Below, one piece after another: positions 16,366 to 25,488 of a DNA stretch of 64,000 nucleotides; the stretch's first letter is position 1; every line of letters begins with the position of its first letter. Under the pieces are notes generated by a model that saw only the letters and a list, made by a program, of their open reading frames with translations, did not search any database and was not told the DNA's origin. Both the position numbers and the translations under genes were made by a program. This DNA is from Candidatus Homeothermus arabinoxylanisolvens (lineage in GTDB: Bacteria > Bacteroidota > Bacteroidia > Bacteroidales > Muribaculaceae). The DNA is taken from the NCBI GenBank assembly GCA_001689405.1, contig LUJO01000036.1, positions 1-64,000 of the forward strand, read 5' to 3'.

Positions 16366-17859
16366 ATGTACGATAAGAAAAACGGTCTGTATATAGCTCA
16401 TTGCTCTGACGGCCCATTAAGCATACTTGGAAATATGGCCAACCGCCACGGACTTATTGCCGGCGCCACGGGTACCGGTAAAACCGTGACGCTACAGGTT
16501 ATGGCTGAAACCTTTTCTCAAGCGGGCGTTCCCTGTTTCATGGCCGACATTAAAGGCGATTTATCCGGAGTGAGTCAACCCGGACAGATGACAAAGTTCA
16601 TCGAAAAAAGATGTGCTGAATTCGGCATAAGCAATCCGCAGTTTGAGGCATCACCGGTAAGGTTCTTCGACGTATTCGGTCAGCAAGGTCACCCTATGAG
16701 AGCTACAGTGGCGAGCATGGGCGCTGATCTTATGGCTCGGTTGCTTGAGCTGAATCCTACACAGACCGGAGTTTTAAATATCGTATTTAAGATTGCCTCC
16801 GATGAAAATTTGGAGTTAATAGATCTCAAAGATCTTAGATCTACGCTTGATTATGTCTCGAAAAATGCCCGTAACTACATTTCGGTTTACGGAAATATAA
16901 CCACACAAAGCATAGGAGCCATACAGCGCGCCCTGCTATCACTTGAAAATCAAGGTGGTACCGCGTTCTTCGGAGAACCGGCCTTTGATATATACGACCT
17001 TATGCAGACTGAAAACGGCCACGGGGTATTAAACGTATTGGCCGCCGATAAGCTGATGCTTAATCCAAAGCTGTACTCTACGTTCCTTATGTGGCTTCTT
17101 AATGAGATATACATTCAGCTTCCCGAGATTGGCGATATGGAGCTTCCTAAATTGGTGTTTTTCTTTGACGAGGCCCATTTGCTTTTCGATGACGCACCTA
17201 AGGCATTGCTTGACAACATCGAGCGTGTCGTCAGGCTTATCAGGAGTAAAGGTGTAGGTATATATTTTATAACTCAAAATCCGATTGATGTTCCCGATAC
17301 TATTCTCGGACAGCTTGGCAACCGCGTACAGCATGCTTTGCGTGCATTCACTCCACGCGATCAGAAAGCGGTCAAAGCGGCAGCCGACACGTTCCGCGCC
17401 AATTCGGCTTTTGATACACAGACTGCCATACAGGAACTTGGCACCGGCGAAGCGCTCGTGTCATTCCTTGACGAAAACGGAGCTCCGGCTATAGTGAACA
17501 GAGCCAAGATACTCTTCCCGCTGAGTCAGATCGGTGCCATCACGGATGACGAGCGCGCTTCAATTATCAAAAAGTCGAAACTATATGGTCGATATGAAAA
17601 GTCTGTTGATCGAGACAGCGCTTATGAAAAAATACTCGCTGAAAGACAACGGGCTGAAAAGATTGAAAAAGAACGGCAATCGGCTGACAGCAAGACATCC
17701 CGACCAAAACCCGCACCTGCCAAGAAAAAAAGCGGCGGCGGATTCTGGGGCGCTGTAGTCAAAATAGCCGTGCCTGTGCTGACAACTATAGGCCGTTCAT
17801 TAGGCCGTGAAATGGTTAAGAACATCACCGGCTCCGGATCTAAAAAACGACGCAGATAG
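16366..17859 (+). CDS. DUF853 / HerA-like ATPase (YjgR family)
   Basis: RecA/FtsK-fold P-loop ATPase related to HerA helicases. Walker A is GATGTGKT (33-40) and Walker B is LVFFFDEAHLL (about 264-274). A sensor/arginine region follows (YFITQNP, RVQHALRAFTP). The C-terminal 60 residues are a Lys/Arg-rich low-complexity linker and a hydrophobic-basic tail (KPAPAKKKSGGGFWG ... SGSKKRRR). 497 residues, normal for the family. The physiological role is unknown; the lack of an adjacent NurA nuclease argues against a HerA-NurA end-resection unit here. Confidence 0.88.
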   Translation: MYDKKNGLYIAHCSDGPLSILGNMANRHGLIAGATGTGKTVTLQVMAETFSQAGVPCFMADIKGDLSGVSQPGQMTKFIEKRCAEFGISNPQFEASPVRFFDVFGQQGHPMRATVASMGADLMARLLELNPTQTGVLNIVFKIASDENLELIDLKDLRSTLDYVSKNARNYISVYGNITTQSIGAIQRALLSLENQGGTAFFGEPAFDIYDLMQTENGHGVLNVLAADKLMLNPKLYSTFLMWLLNEIYIQLPEIGDMELPKLVFFFDEAHLLFDDAPKALLDNIERVVRLIRSKGVGIYFITQNPIDVPDTILGQLGNRVQHALRAFTPRDQKAVKAAADTFRANSAFDTQTAIQELGTGEALVSFLDENGAPAIVNRAKILFPLSQIGAITDDERASIIKKSKLYGRYEKSVDRDSAYEKILAERQRAEKIEKERQSADSKTSRPKPAPAKKKSGGGFWGAVVKIAVPVLTTIGRSLGREMVKNITGSGSKKRRR

Positions 17860-17877
17860 TGATTTTCGCAATTCTCT

Positions 17878-18324
17878 TTGTGCATTATGCTAAAACCGTT
17901 TAAATATATATTTACGTTCATCGTCATTATGTTCACATTGCTGGCATCTGTCATGCAATTTCATCATCATGACTGTGACGGACATATATATTTAAGCTTG
18001 ACAGCCGTAACTGACATAGCGTTGGGCGATAACTATGATGATGCTGTTCATGAATGTAATCATAGCCATAGCCGTCCCCACAAATGCAATGGTGCCACCC
18101 GTTGTTCAATGCATATCAGTTATCAGGAGATACGCAAAGCTATAAATATACCCAAGACTCCCCTGTCAACATGCGGATGGATATATGAGGCCGTATGCCA
18201 TACTCTTGTTTTTAAGGCATATGAGTCTCCTGCCGCTGACCGCAATTACCCTGACATATTTAAATATCTACTTAAAAATATCATTTACACCTCTTCGATA
18301 TTCCGTGCTCCTCCGTTGTGGTAA
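17878..18324 (+). CDS. Small His/Cys-rich exported or membrane protein, possibly metal-binding
   Basis: Up to 148 residues. A start at the second Met (17887, MLKPFKY) is equally plausible, as no clear ribosome-binding site decides it. One N-terminal hydrophobic helix (roughly 10-26) is followed by HHHDCDGH (29-36) and a second cluster, HECNHSHSRPHKC (58-70), on the outer face. The gene lies 72 nt before the RND efflux operon and in the same direction, suggesting a metal-binding accessory or sensor. It may belong to a Bacteroidetes His-rich family found beside such pumps (possibly DUF6769), but I cannot confirm that. Confidence 0.65.
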   Translation: MCIMLKPFKYIFTFIVIMFTLLASVMQFHHHDCDGHIYLSLTAVTDIALGDNYDDAVHECNHSHSRPHKCNGATRCSMHISYQEIRKAINIPKTPLSTCGWIYEAVCHTLVFKAYESPAADRNYPDIFKYLLKNIIYTSSIFRAPPLW

Positions 18325-18364
18325 CTGATGTTATTCTTGCAAATCGGTTGCAGACATATTGACT

Positions 18365-18372
18365 TAACTTTG
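18365..18372 (+). promoter_or_regulatory. Candidate -7 element of the RND operon
   Basis: TAACTTTG sits 25 nt before the adaptor ATG. No good -33 element is visible, which could mean an activated promoter. Confidence 0.38.
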
Positions 18373-18396
18373 TACCATAACTAAATTTAACATGAC

Positions 18397-19536
18397 ATGC
18401 GAATATCGTATACTTACATTGTAGGAGCTATATTGCTCTCTACCCTATTTTCCTGCGGCCATAAAAACGACGACGGTCACGACCATGAAGCTGCAGAAGT
18501 AAAAGAAACCAAGGCCGATGCACATGGTGCTGATGAAATCATATTGGATCCTGAGGCCGCCGAGCATTTTGGAGTACGTTCCGAGGTTATAACACCCTCT
18601 CCGTTTAATGAAGTCATAACCGTATCGGGTGAAATAACGTCCGCGCCCGAGGACATGGCATATATAGCTGCCAAGTCATCAGGCATCGTGAATTTGACCC
18701 CCGGCATGGTGGTTGGCAAACAGGTGTCGGCAGGCGCGCGTATAGCGTCGATTTCCGCCAAAGGCATAGCCGGGGGTGACGCCAATGCGGCCGCTGCGGC
18801 CGATGTCGCCGCCGCAAAAAAAGAGGTCGACCGTCTCCGTCCGCTTTATGAGGAGCGCATAATTACACAAAAAGAGTACAACGCGGCAGTGGCTACATAT
18901 GATAAAGCCCGTGCCATGTATTCCGGCAGTGCGTCGGGCAGTGTGGCTACATCCCCCATATCAGGAGTAATCACTGCTATTAATGCCGGACAGGGAGCAT
19001 TTGTTAATACCGGCGATATAATAGCCACCGTGTCACATGACATGCGCCTTACGCTTAGAGCCGATCTTCCACAGAAATATGCCCGTCAGCTTGCCGACAT
19101 ATCGACTGCCAACTTCCGCATAAGCTACTCTGATTCCATAATGTCGCTTGCCGATCTTAACGGGAAACGCATTTCGTCTGCTTCTGTAGCGGTAAATCCC
19201 GGATACATACCCGTATATTTTTCATTCGACAACAACGGTGCGGTTCTCCCCGGAAGCTATGCCGAAGTGTATCTGATCGGAGCGCGTAAAGAAAATGTAC
19301 TGGTTGTACCGGTAGCTTCTGTCGTAGAACAGCAAGGGCGCCATTTCGTATATGTAAAGATTGACGATCACGGCTATGAGAAGCGCCCGGTGGTTTTAGG
19401 CCGGAATAACGGCACGGACGTAGAGATACTGTCCGGTTTGCACTCCGGTGACTGCGTCGTGGTTAAAGGCAGCATATTCGTTAAACTTGCCGAGACAAGC
19501 AATGTTGTACCTGAAGGTCATTCCCATAACCATTGA
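18397..19536 (+). CDS. RND efflux periplasmic adaptor (CusB/CzcB-like lipoprotein)
   Basis: Membrane-fusion protein linking the RND pump to the outer-membrane channel. A signal peptide ends in LFSC, so Cys20 is the probable lipidated residue. His-rich stretches lie at both ends (HKNDDGHDH and AHGADE near the N-terminus, EGHSHNH at the C-terminus), suggesting divalent metal capture. A lipoyl/hairpin region is centred on KKEVDRLRPLYEERIITQKEY, followed by beta-barrel strands. 379 residues, normal. It is 6 nt from the pump gene. Substrate is inferred. Confidence 0.88.
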   Translation: MRISYTYIVGAILLSTLFSCGHKNDDGHDHEAAEVKETKADAHGADEIILDPEAAEHFGVRSEVITPSPFNEVITVSGEITSAPEDMAYIAAKSSGIVNLTPGMVVGKQVSAGARIASISAKGIAGGDANAAAAADVAAAKKEVDRLRPLYEERIITQKEYNAAVATYDKARAMYSGSASGSVATSPISGVITAINAGQGAFVNTGDIIATVSHDMRLTLRADLPQKYARQLADISTANFRISYSDSIMSLADLNGKRISSASVAVNPGYIPVYFSFDNNGAVLPGSYAEVYLIGARKENVLVVPVASVVEQQGRHFVYVKIDDHGYEKRPVVLGRNNGTDVEILSGLHSGDCVVVKGSIFVKLAETSNVVPEGHSHNH

Positions 19537-19542
19537 TATGCC

Positions 19543-22500
19543 ATGCTGAACAGAATCATTAAATTTTCGTTGTCCAACCGCATTGTCGTGCTTATATTGG
19601 CCGGACTATTGCTGTTGACAGGCACTGCTGTGCTGTTGCGCATGGATGTCGATATTTTTCCTGACCTGAATGCGCCTACGGTAGTTGTCATGACAGAAGC
19701 CCCGGGGCTTGCTCCGGAAGAGGTGGAGAAACTTGTCAGTTTTCCTATCGAGACATCATTGAACGGAGCTACCGACGTGCGACGTGTCAGATCTTCGTCA
19801 GCTACCGGATTCTCCGTCGTATGGGTCGAATTTGATTGGGGTACGGATATTTATAAAGCGCGTCAGATAGTATCGGAGAAACTTACTGAAATATCTGACG
19901 CTCTGCCGGCGGGCGTAAACTCCCCCGTACTCGGCCCGCAATCATCCATACTCGGTGAAATATTCATAATAGGTCTCACGGCCGACTCCACATCTCTTGC
20001 CGAACTCCGTACTATAGCTGACCGCACGATAAGACCGCGACTTCTTGCTACCGGAGGCGTATCGCAAGTGACTGTAATCGGTGGTGACATAAAAGAATAT
20101 CAGATAAAGCTTGATCCAGAGCGTATGAAATATCTTGACGTGTCACTTGACGAAGTCGTAGCCGCAACCGAGGGCATAAATACAAATGCTGCCGGAGGCA
20201 TAATATACGACTACGGCAATGAGTACCTTATCAAAGGCGATGTAAACACATCGTCGCCTGAAGAGATAGGCATGAGCGTAGTGCGCAGTGACGACCGGGG
20301 TGTGGTGACCGTCGCAGACATAGCTGATATAGAAGTAGCCGGCAAGCAGCCCCGACTCGGTCTGGCCTCGGTTGAAGCCAAGCCGGCGGTTTTGATGACA
20401 GTGACAAAGCAACCGTCGACCGGTACCATTGAATTGACTGAAAACATTGAAGCCGAACTGGTTAAATTGTCAAAATCGCTTCCTGAAGATATAAATATGT
20501 CAACCGACATATTTAAACAGAGCGATTTTATCGACAATTCAATAAGCAATCTTCAGCAGTCACTGTTTGAAGGAGCGCTTTTTGTCATCATCATCCTGTT
20601 TTTCTTCCTGATGAATATACGCACCACTCTTATCTCTCTTGTGGCGCTGCCTATGTCCATTATCATCACGATACTGGTCATGCATTTCTTGGGACTGAAC
20701 ATAAATACCATGAGTCTTGGAGGTATAGCCATAGCCATAGGATCATTGGTCGATGATGCCATTGTAGACGTGGAGAATGTATACAAACGTCTGCGCGAAA
20801 ACCGCTTGCTGCCCCCCGACAAGCGCATGAAGACGGTTCAACTCGTATACGAAGCCTCCAAAGAGGTCAGAATGCCTATATTCAACTCATCGCTTATCAT
20901 CATAGCCAGTTTCTTACCGCTGTTTTTCCTTCACGGCATTGAAGGCCGCATGCTTGTGCCCCTCGGCATATCATTCATTGTAGCGCTTATAGCATCAACC
21001 GTTGTGGCTCTTACATTGACTCCCGTGCTATGCAGTTATCTGCTTAAAGGCAATGACAAAAATCTTTCTACCGAGTCGTGGGCCTCACGAAAACTGAAAT
21101 CCGCTTATGCCAAAGCTCTTGATAAAGCATTTTCTTTCAAGAAAAGCCTTATAGCGGGAGTTGGCCTGTTATTCCTGATCTCCTTAGGCGTATTGTTCAC
21201 GTTGGGTCGCAGTTTCCTGCCCTCTTTCAACGAAGGTTCGCTGACAATCAATATCAGCGCGTTGCCCGGCATATCTCTTGAAGAAAGCGACCATATCGGA
21301 CGCATAGCCGAAGAGATTATCCTCAGTGTGCCCGAAGTTACCACTGTAGCCCGCAAGACGGGACGTGCCGAGCTTGACGAACATTCACTTGGCGCAAATG
21401 TATCGGAAATAGAAGCGCCTTATGTCCTTGACGGACGCTCGCGCAGCGAAATGGTTCAGGAATTACGCCACAAACTGTCTGAAATTCCCGGTGTCAACAT
21501 CGAAATAGGTCAGCCTATATCACATCGTATCGACGCCATGCTTTCGGGTACCGAAGCGCAGATTGCCATAAAACTGTTTGGCGACGATCTTGAAAATCTG
21601 TATACTTTAGGTTCGAAAATAAAACATGCTGCATCAGAAGTTCCCGGCATCGTTGATGTGAACATAGAGCAGCAGGTAGGCCGACCGCAGATCGACATAC
21701 GTCCACGACGCGAGATGTTGGCATTATACGGCATACCGGTAAATAAATTTGTGGAGTTTATAAATGTGGCATTGAGCGGCAAAGTCGTTTCGCAGGTTTA
21801 CGAACACGGTCAGCCTTATGACGTGACATTACGCATTGATAACGAGCGCAGCAATTCGATTGACGACATATCGCAACTGATGATCGATACAAACAAGGGC
21901 AAAGTACCCTTGAGCAGTGTTGCCGACATTTTGTCGGTTACCGGGCCAAATACCATCAACCGCGAGAATGTTAGCCGACGTATAGTCATTTCAGCCAATG
22001 TCGACGGACGCGATCTTCGCGGCGCTGTCAATGACATAAAGGCCGTGGTGGATGAAGACGTGAAACTTCCTGAAGGCTATTATGTGGCATATTCAGGCCA
22101 GTTTGAAAGTGAGGCCGAAGCGTCACGCACTCTCGCATTGACATCATTGGGAGCCCTTGTCATAATACTTATGCTGCTTTATTCTGAATTCAAGAATTTC
22201 AAGCAATCATTGATAATACTTATAAACATGCCTTTGGCCATGATCGGCGGCATACTTATATTAAGATGCACGTCGGGCGAGCTGAATATACCGGCCATAA
22301 TAGGTTTTATATCGCTTATGGGCATAACTACCCGCAACGGCATGTTGCTTATGTCAAGATACAATCACCTTGAAGAGGAACATTACGGCATTATGGAACG
22401 TATTATTAAAGGGTCGTCCGACCGACTGCTTCCTATAGTCATGACTGCGCTTACATCGGCGCTGGCACTGATACCTCTGGCCCTGCGCGGGAGCGAGCCC

Positions 22501-22617
22501 GGCAACGAGATTCAGTCACCCATGGCTATCGTAATTCTCGGAGGATTGCTTACTTCGACCGCTTTGAATATATTCGTCATTCCGGTCATCTACTATATGA
22601 CAAGTTCTAAGAAATGA
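19543..22617 (+). CDS. Efflux RND transporter permease (CusA/CzcA-like)
   Basis: Twelve-helix proton-driven inner-membrane pump of 1024 residues, with the usual two-fold repeat of one helix, a periplasmic domain and a five-helix bundle. The proton-relay segment of helix 4 reads GSLVDDAIVDVENV with Asp404, Asp405 and Asp409. The paired Asp resembles the HAE drug-pump pattern more than the single Asp of CusA. Overall sequence and the His-rich adaptor still favour the heavy-metal (HME) branch. It forms an operon with the adaptor upstream and the TolC-like channel downstream. The metal cannot be deduced. Confidence 0.9.
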   Translation: MLNRIIKFSLSNRIVVLILAGLLLLTGTAVLLRMDVDIFPDLNAPTVVVMTEAPGLAPEEVEKLVSFPIETSLNGATDVRRVRSSSATGFSVVWVEFDWGTDIYKARQIVSEKLTEISDALPAGVNSPVLGPQSSILGEIFIIGLTADSTSLAELRTIADRTIRPRLLATGGVSQVTVIGGDIKEYQIKLDPERMKYLDVSLDEVVAATEGINTNAAGGIIYDYGNEYLIKGDVNTSSPEEIGMSVVRSDDRGVVTVADIADIEVAGKQPRLGLASVEAKPAVLMTVTKQPSTGTIELTENIEAELVKLSKSLPEDINMSTDIFKQSDFIDNSISNLQQSLFEGALFVIIILFFFLMNIRTTLISLVALPMSIIITILVMHFLGLNINTMSLGGIAIAIGSLVDDAIVDVENVYKRLRENRLLPPDKRMKTVQLVYEASKEVRMPIFNSSLIIIASFLPLFFLHGIEGRMLVPLGISFIVALIASTVVALTLTPVLCSYLLKGNDKNLSTESWASRKLKSAYAKALDKAFSFKKSLIAGVGLLFLISLGVLFTLGRSFLPSFNEGSLTINISALPGISLEESDHIGRIAEEIILSVPEVTTVARKTGRAELDEHSLGANVSEIEAPYVLDGRSRSEMVQELRHKLSEIPGVNIEIGQPISHRIDAMLSGTEAQIAIKLFGDDLENLYTLGSKIKHAASEVPGIVDVNIEQQVGRPQIDIRPRREMLALYGIPVNKFVEFINVALSGKVVSQVYEHGQPYDVTLRIDNERSNSIDDISQLMIDTNKGKVPLSSVADILSVTGPNTINRENVSRRIVISANVDGRDLRGAVNDIKAVVDEDVKLPEGYYVAYSGQFESEAEASRTLALTSLGALVIILMLLYSEFKNFKQSLIILINMPLAMIGGILILRCTSGELNIPAIIGFISLMGITTRNGMLLMSRYNHLEEEHYGIMERIIKGSSDRLLPIVMTALTSALALIPLALRGSEPGNEIQSPMAIVILGGLLTSTALNIFVIPVIYYMTSSKK

Positions 22618-22639
22618 TAACCAACAGAACCATTATAAT

Positions 22640-23833
22640 ATGTATAAATCAATAAGCATATTCTTCATATTGACGCTTGCCGCAACGACAAATGCCGGAG
22701 CGCGCGACTTCAACGGACTGCTTGATACGGTATTGGGCAATAACATGGCACTCTCCTCATCGCAAGCGTCCAATGAAAGCGAATTGCTTCAGCTTAAAAG
22801 TGAAAACAATCTTGCCGATCCCGAAGTGGGAGTAGAGCATCTATGGGGCCGGCATGATGCAAAAAACAAATTCAACATAAGCGTATCTCAAAGTTTTGAC
22901 TGGCCCGGAACATATGCGGCACGAAGCAAGGCCATAAATTTCGGGTCACAGGCTATCGAGAATTTAAACCGGAGCAATTATCTTGATAAAAAATTAGAGA
23001 TAAAACTGCTGTTAATCGACATTATAAATACCCGCAAAAAGTTATCGCTGCTTCACGAACGCGACAGGCAGGCTGACAGCCTGATAGCTATCTGCCGCAA
23101 GGGTGTGGAAAACGGTGAGCAAAGCATCCTTGTCCTTAACAAGCTGAAAATAAGCAAAATCAGGTTTCAGAACTCGTTGGTGAATCTCGAAAATCAATAC
23201 ACGGCTCTTAAATCGTCGCTTGTATTGATGAACGGAGGTCTTGACAGTGACGATATTCTTGCCCAGCTGGACGAGTATCCTGACGAAATGATATTGTCGG
23301 TAGACGATTATGAGACCCAGATTCTTGAAAAGGACCCGATGAAGCGCTACTCTGCATTGATGGTGCAATCGCAGTTACAGAATGTCAGAGCGGAAAAACT
23401 AAAACGCTTTCCCGGCATATCATTGGGTTATGTACATGCACGCGAAGACGGTGAAGTGTTCAACGGCATATCGGCCGGCATAACACTGCCTGTATTTTCT
23501 ACACGCCACAAGATAAAGGCGGCCGAGGCATTGCAGCGTTCGTTAAAATATGACGAGGCTACACAGGCAATAAGTCAACGTACGGCCATGATGGCTTCAC
23601 GCGACAAGGCGCTTGCTCTTTATAAAGAGTACAAAGCATTGGATGACATACTTAAAACCGGTAACAATCAGGCGCTTCTGAAAAAATCGCTCGATAATGG
23701 CATTATAACCGCTCAGGAGTATCTTGACGAGATGTCTTACTTCCTTGACGCATGGCAGGACCTTCTCGACGCTCAATACAATTATCACATCGAGGCGGCT
23801 GTATTAAACAAATACATGCTGCTTGACGAGTAA
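22640..23833 (+). CDS. Outer-membrane efflux protein (TolC/CusC family)
   Basis: Outer-membrane channel completing the tripartite pump. Signal peptide (residues 1 to about 20, ending NAGA) is followed by the helical TolC-type repeat (SEXXL-rich coiled coil, e.g. AEALQRSLKYDEATQ). 397 residues, at the short end of the family. It follows the pump by 22 nt and is closed by a terminator. Confidence 0.88.
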   Translation: MYKSISIFFILTLAATTNAGARDFNGLLDTVLGNNMALSSSQASNESELLQLKSENNLADPEVGVEHLWGRHDAKNKFNISVSQSFDWPGTYAARSKAINFGSQAIENLNRSNYLDKKLEIKLLLIDIINTRKKLSLLHERDRQADSLIAICRKGVENGEQSILVLNKLKISKIRFQNSLVNLENQYTALKSSLVLMNGGLDSDDILAQLDEYPDEMILSVDDYETQILEKDPMKRYSALMVQSQLQNVRAEKLKRFPGISLGYVHAREDGEVFNGISAGITLPVFSTRHKIKAAEALQRSLKYDEATQAISQRTAMMASRDKALALYKEYKALDDILKTGNNQALLKKSLDNGIITAQEYLDEMSYFLDAWQDLLDAQYNYHIEAAVLNKYMLLDE

Positions 23834-23858
23834 AATGTTATAATAGATTAAAGCCCGT

Positions 23859-23895
23859 AACGCTCCAAACAATTCATTGCTTGGAGCGTTTTTAT
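23859..23895 (+). terminator. Rho-independent terminator of the RND operon
   Basis: 10-bp stem AACGCTCCAA (23859-23868) / TTGGAGCGTT (23881-23890), then a T run. Confidence 0.88.
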
Positions 23896-23923
23896 TGTAT
23901 ATCAAAATAAAAACACTACACAT

Positions 23924-24520
23924 ATGGAAACAAATGTTTATACACAGCCTAAGTTACCCTATGCTCCCGATGCTCTCGCCCCGGTTATAAGTGCCGAGAC
24001 CGTAAGTTACCATTGGGGAAAACACGAAAAGACTTATATAGACAATCTTAATAAGCTCATCCGTGACACGGAATGGGAAGATACCGCACTTGAAGATATC
24101 ATACGTACGGCCAACGGCCCGTTGTTCAACAATGCTTCGCAGGCTTGGAACCACATATTCTACTTCTTCTCGTTTAACCCTGACGGCGGTGGAGAACCGA
24201 CCGGCGATCTTGCCGAAGCTATCAAACGTGAATTCGGCTCATTCGAAGAGTTTAAACGCCTGTTTGAGGAAGCGGGAACAGGTCTGTTCGGTTCAGGTTG
24301 GGTATGGTTGTCACAAGACAAGGACGGCAAGTTGTTTATTACACAAGGCCCCAATGCAGCCAATCCTCTCACACAGGGACTCACCCCTATATTGACATTT
24401 GACGTATGGGAGCATGCCTACTATCTGGATTACCAGAACCGCAGAGCTGAAGCCCTTCATAAATTGTGGGACATTGTCGACTGGAATGTGGTCGGCAGCC
24501 GGTACTCAAAGAAATTGTAA
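23924..24520 (+). CDS. sodB: Superoxide dismutase (Fe/Mn)
   Basis: Cytosolic superoxide dismutase. All four metal ligands are present: His30, His77 (AWNH), Asp160 and His164 (DVWEHAYY). 198 residues, normal. Bacteroidales enzymes of this type are often cambialistic, so the metal is left open. Monocistronic, between two terminators; no clear TAnnTTTG box was seen in its 90-nt upstream region. Confidence 0.96.
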   Translation: METNVYTQPKLPYAPDALAPVISAETVSYHWGKHEKTYIDNLNKLIRDTEWEDTALEDIIRTANGPLFNNASQAWNHIFYFFSFNPDGGGEPTGDLAEAIKREFGSFEEFKRLFEEAGTGLFGSGWVWLSQDKDGKLFITQGPNAANPLTQGLTPILTFDVWEHAYYLDYQNRRAEALHKLWDIVDWNVVGSRYSKKL

Positions 24521-24593
24521 TTGTACTTTTCCATAATGCGCTGATGCGCATTATTCTCAGACTATAGCACTTTTAAGCATAATGTGATGAATG

Positions 24594-24630
24594 AAGGGAG
24601 CGGGACTCGTGAGAGCCCCGCTCTTTTACA
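24594..24630 (+). terminator. Rho-independent terminator after sodB
   Basis: Core stem GAGCGGG (24598-24604) / CCCGCTC (24617-24623), extended outward by AAGG/TTTT pairs and running into T residues. It lies about 75 nt after the stop; the rest of 24521-24684 holds nothing else recognised. Confidence 0.82.
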
Positions 24631-24684
24631 TTTTCCTCCAACAATAAGCCCTTGCAGCTTGTTTATAAATAAATTCAACTGTTT

Positions 24685-25437
24685 ATGGGCATTGAGGGAA
24701 GAAATCATATAAAGACCGACGTACTTAGAGCGCTCCACATAATGGTACTTCTGGGCGCTGTCGGACTTATTGTCCTTATTTCCTATGACTGTTTCCGCAA
24801 TATATCATTTCTCGCAAACGAGACCTATATGAAGATCCAGTTCTGGATATGCGCATTTTTCATATTCGATGTTATTGTTGAGTTTTTCCTGTCATCCGAC
24901 CGTTGGCGATACTTCTACACGCACTTGTTCTCGCTGTTTGTAAGCATACCGTATCTTAACATCATCCATTATTTCGGTATAAACCTGTCGCCGGAGATGC
25001 AATATCTTGTACGCTTTATACCCATGATACGCGCGGCATATGTGTTTACGCTTGTATTAAGCGCTTTGTCAACCGACAGGGTATCGAGCCTTTTTACGGC
25101 CTATATAGGTCTGTTGACAGCCACGGTTTACTTTGCCAGCATGATGTTCTTTATAGAGGAACATTATATAAACACGGGTGTACCTACATATTGGGCGGCA
25201 TTGTGGTGGTCGTTCATGAATATAACTACCGTAGGATGTAATATAAATGCCATAACCGCGACAGGAAAGGTACTGTCGGTAATTCTATCGGCTGAAGGGC
25301 TTATCCTGTTTCCCGTATTTACCGTCTATATCACAAACGCTCTTACCCGCAAGTCCGCACAATCATCACAATACGCATATACTGACGTTAAAAAAAGTTC
25401 AAAGTCGGCTTCCGAGGCCGCTCCCGATGCGAAATGA
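24685..25437 (+). CDS. Voltage-gated-type ion channel with atypical selectivity filter
   Basis: A 250-residue integral membrane protein with four N-terminal helices (roughly 18-37, 50-70, 80-96, 106-128), then a pore helix pair (138-160 and 196-222). The P-loop reads TTVGCN (181-186, nt 25225-25242) where potassium channels have T-V-G-Y-G. The segment ATGKVLSVILSAEGLILFP matches the inner helix of K+ channels. The S4-like helix carries only Arg110 and Arg116, so voltage sensing is doubtful. The tail is short and Ser/Lys-rich. Ion selectivity is unknown. It ends just before the promoter of the next gene. Confidence 0.75.
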   Translation: MGIEGRNHIKTDVLRALHIMVLLGAVGLIVLISYDCFRNISFLANETYMKIQFWICAFFIFDVIVEFFLSSDRWRYFYTHLFSLFVSIPYLNIIHYFGINLSPEMQYLVRFIPMIRAAYVFTLVLSALSTDRVSSLFTAYIGLLTATVYFASMMFFIEEHYINTGVPTYWAALWWSFMNITTVGCNINAITATGKVLSVILSAEGLILFPVFTVYITNALTRKSAQSSQYAYTDVKKSSKSASEAAPDAK

Positions 25438-25460
25438 TAGGCCATTATGCGTTTTTTTAG

Positions 25461-25468
25461 TACCTTTG
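25461..25468 (+). promoter_or_regulatory. Candidate -7 element deciding the start of the type IX cargo gene
   Basis: TACCTTTG lies downstream of a possible ATG at 25447 and 20 nt before ATG 25489, which favours 25489 as the real start. The -33 element is weak. Confidence 0.45.
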
Positions 25469-25488
25469 CAGGTCACACCTACGCAAAG

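Noticed and set aside
25447..25488. Upstream ATG for the type IX cargo gene
   Set aside because: It lies upstream of the TACCTTTG -7 box and puts 14 residues before a clean signal peptide.
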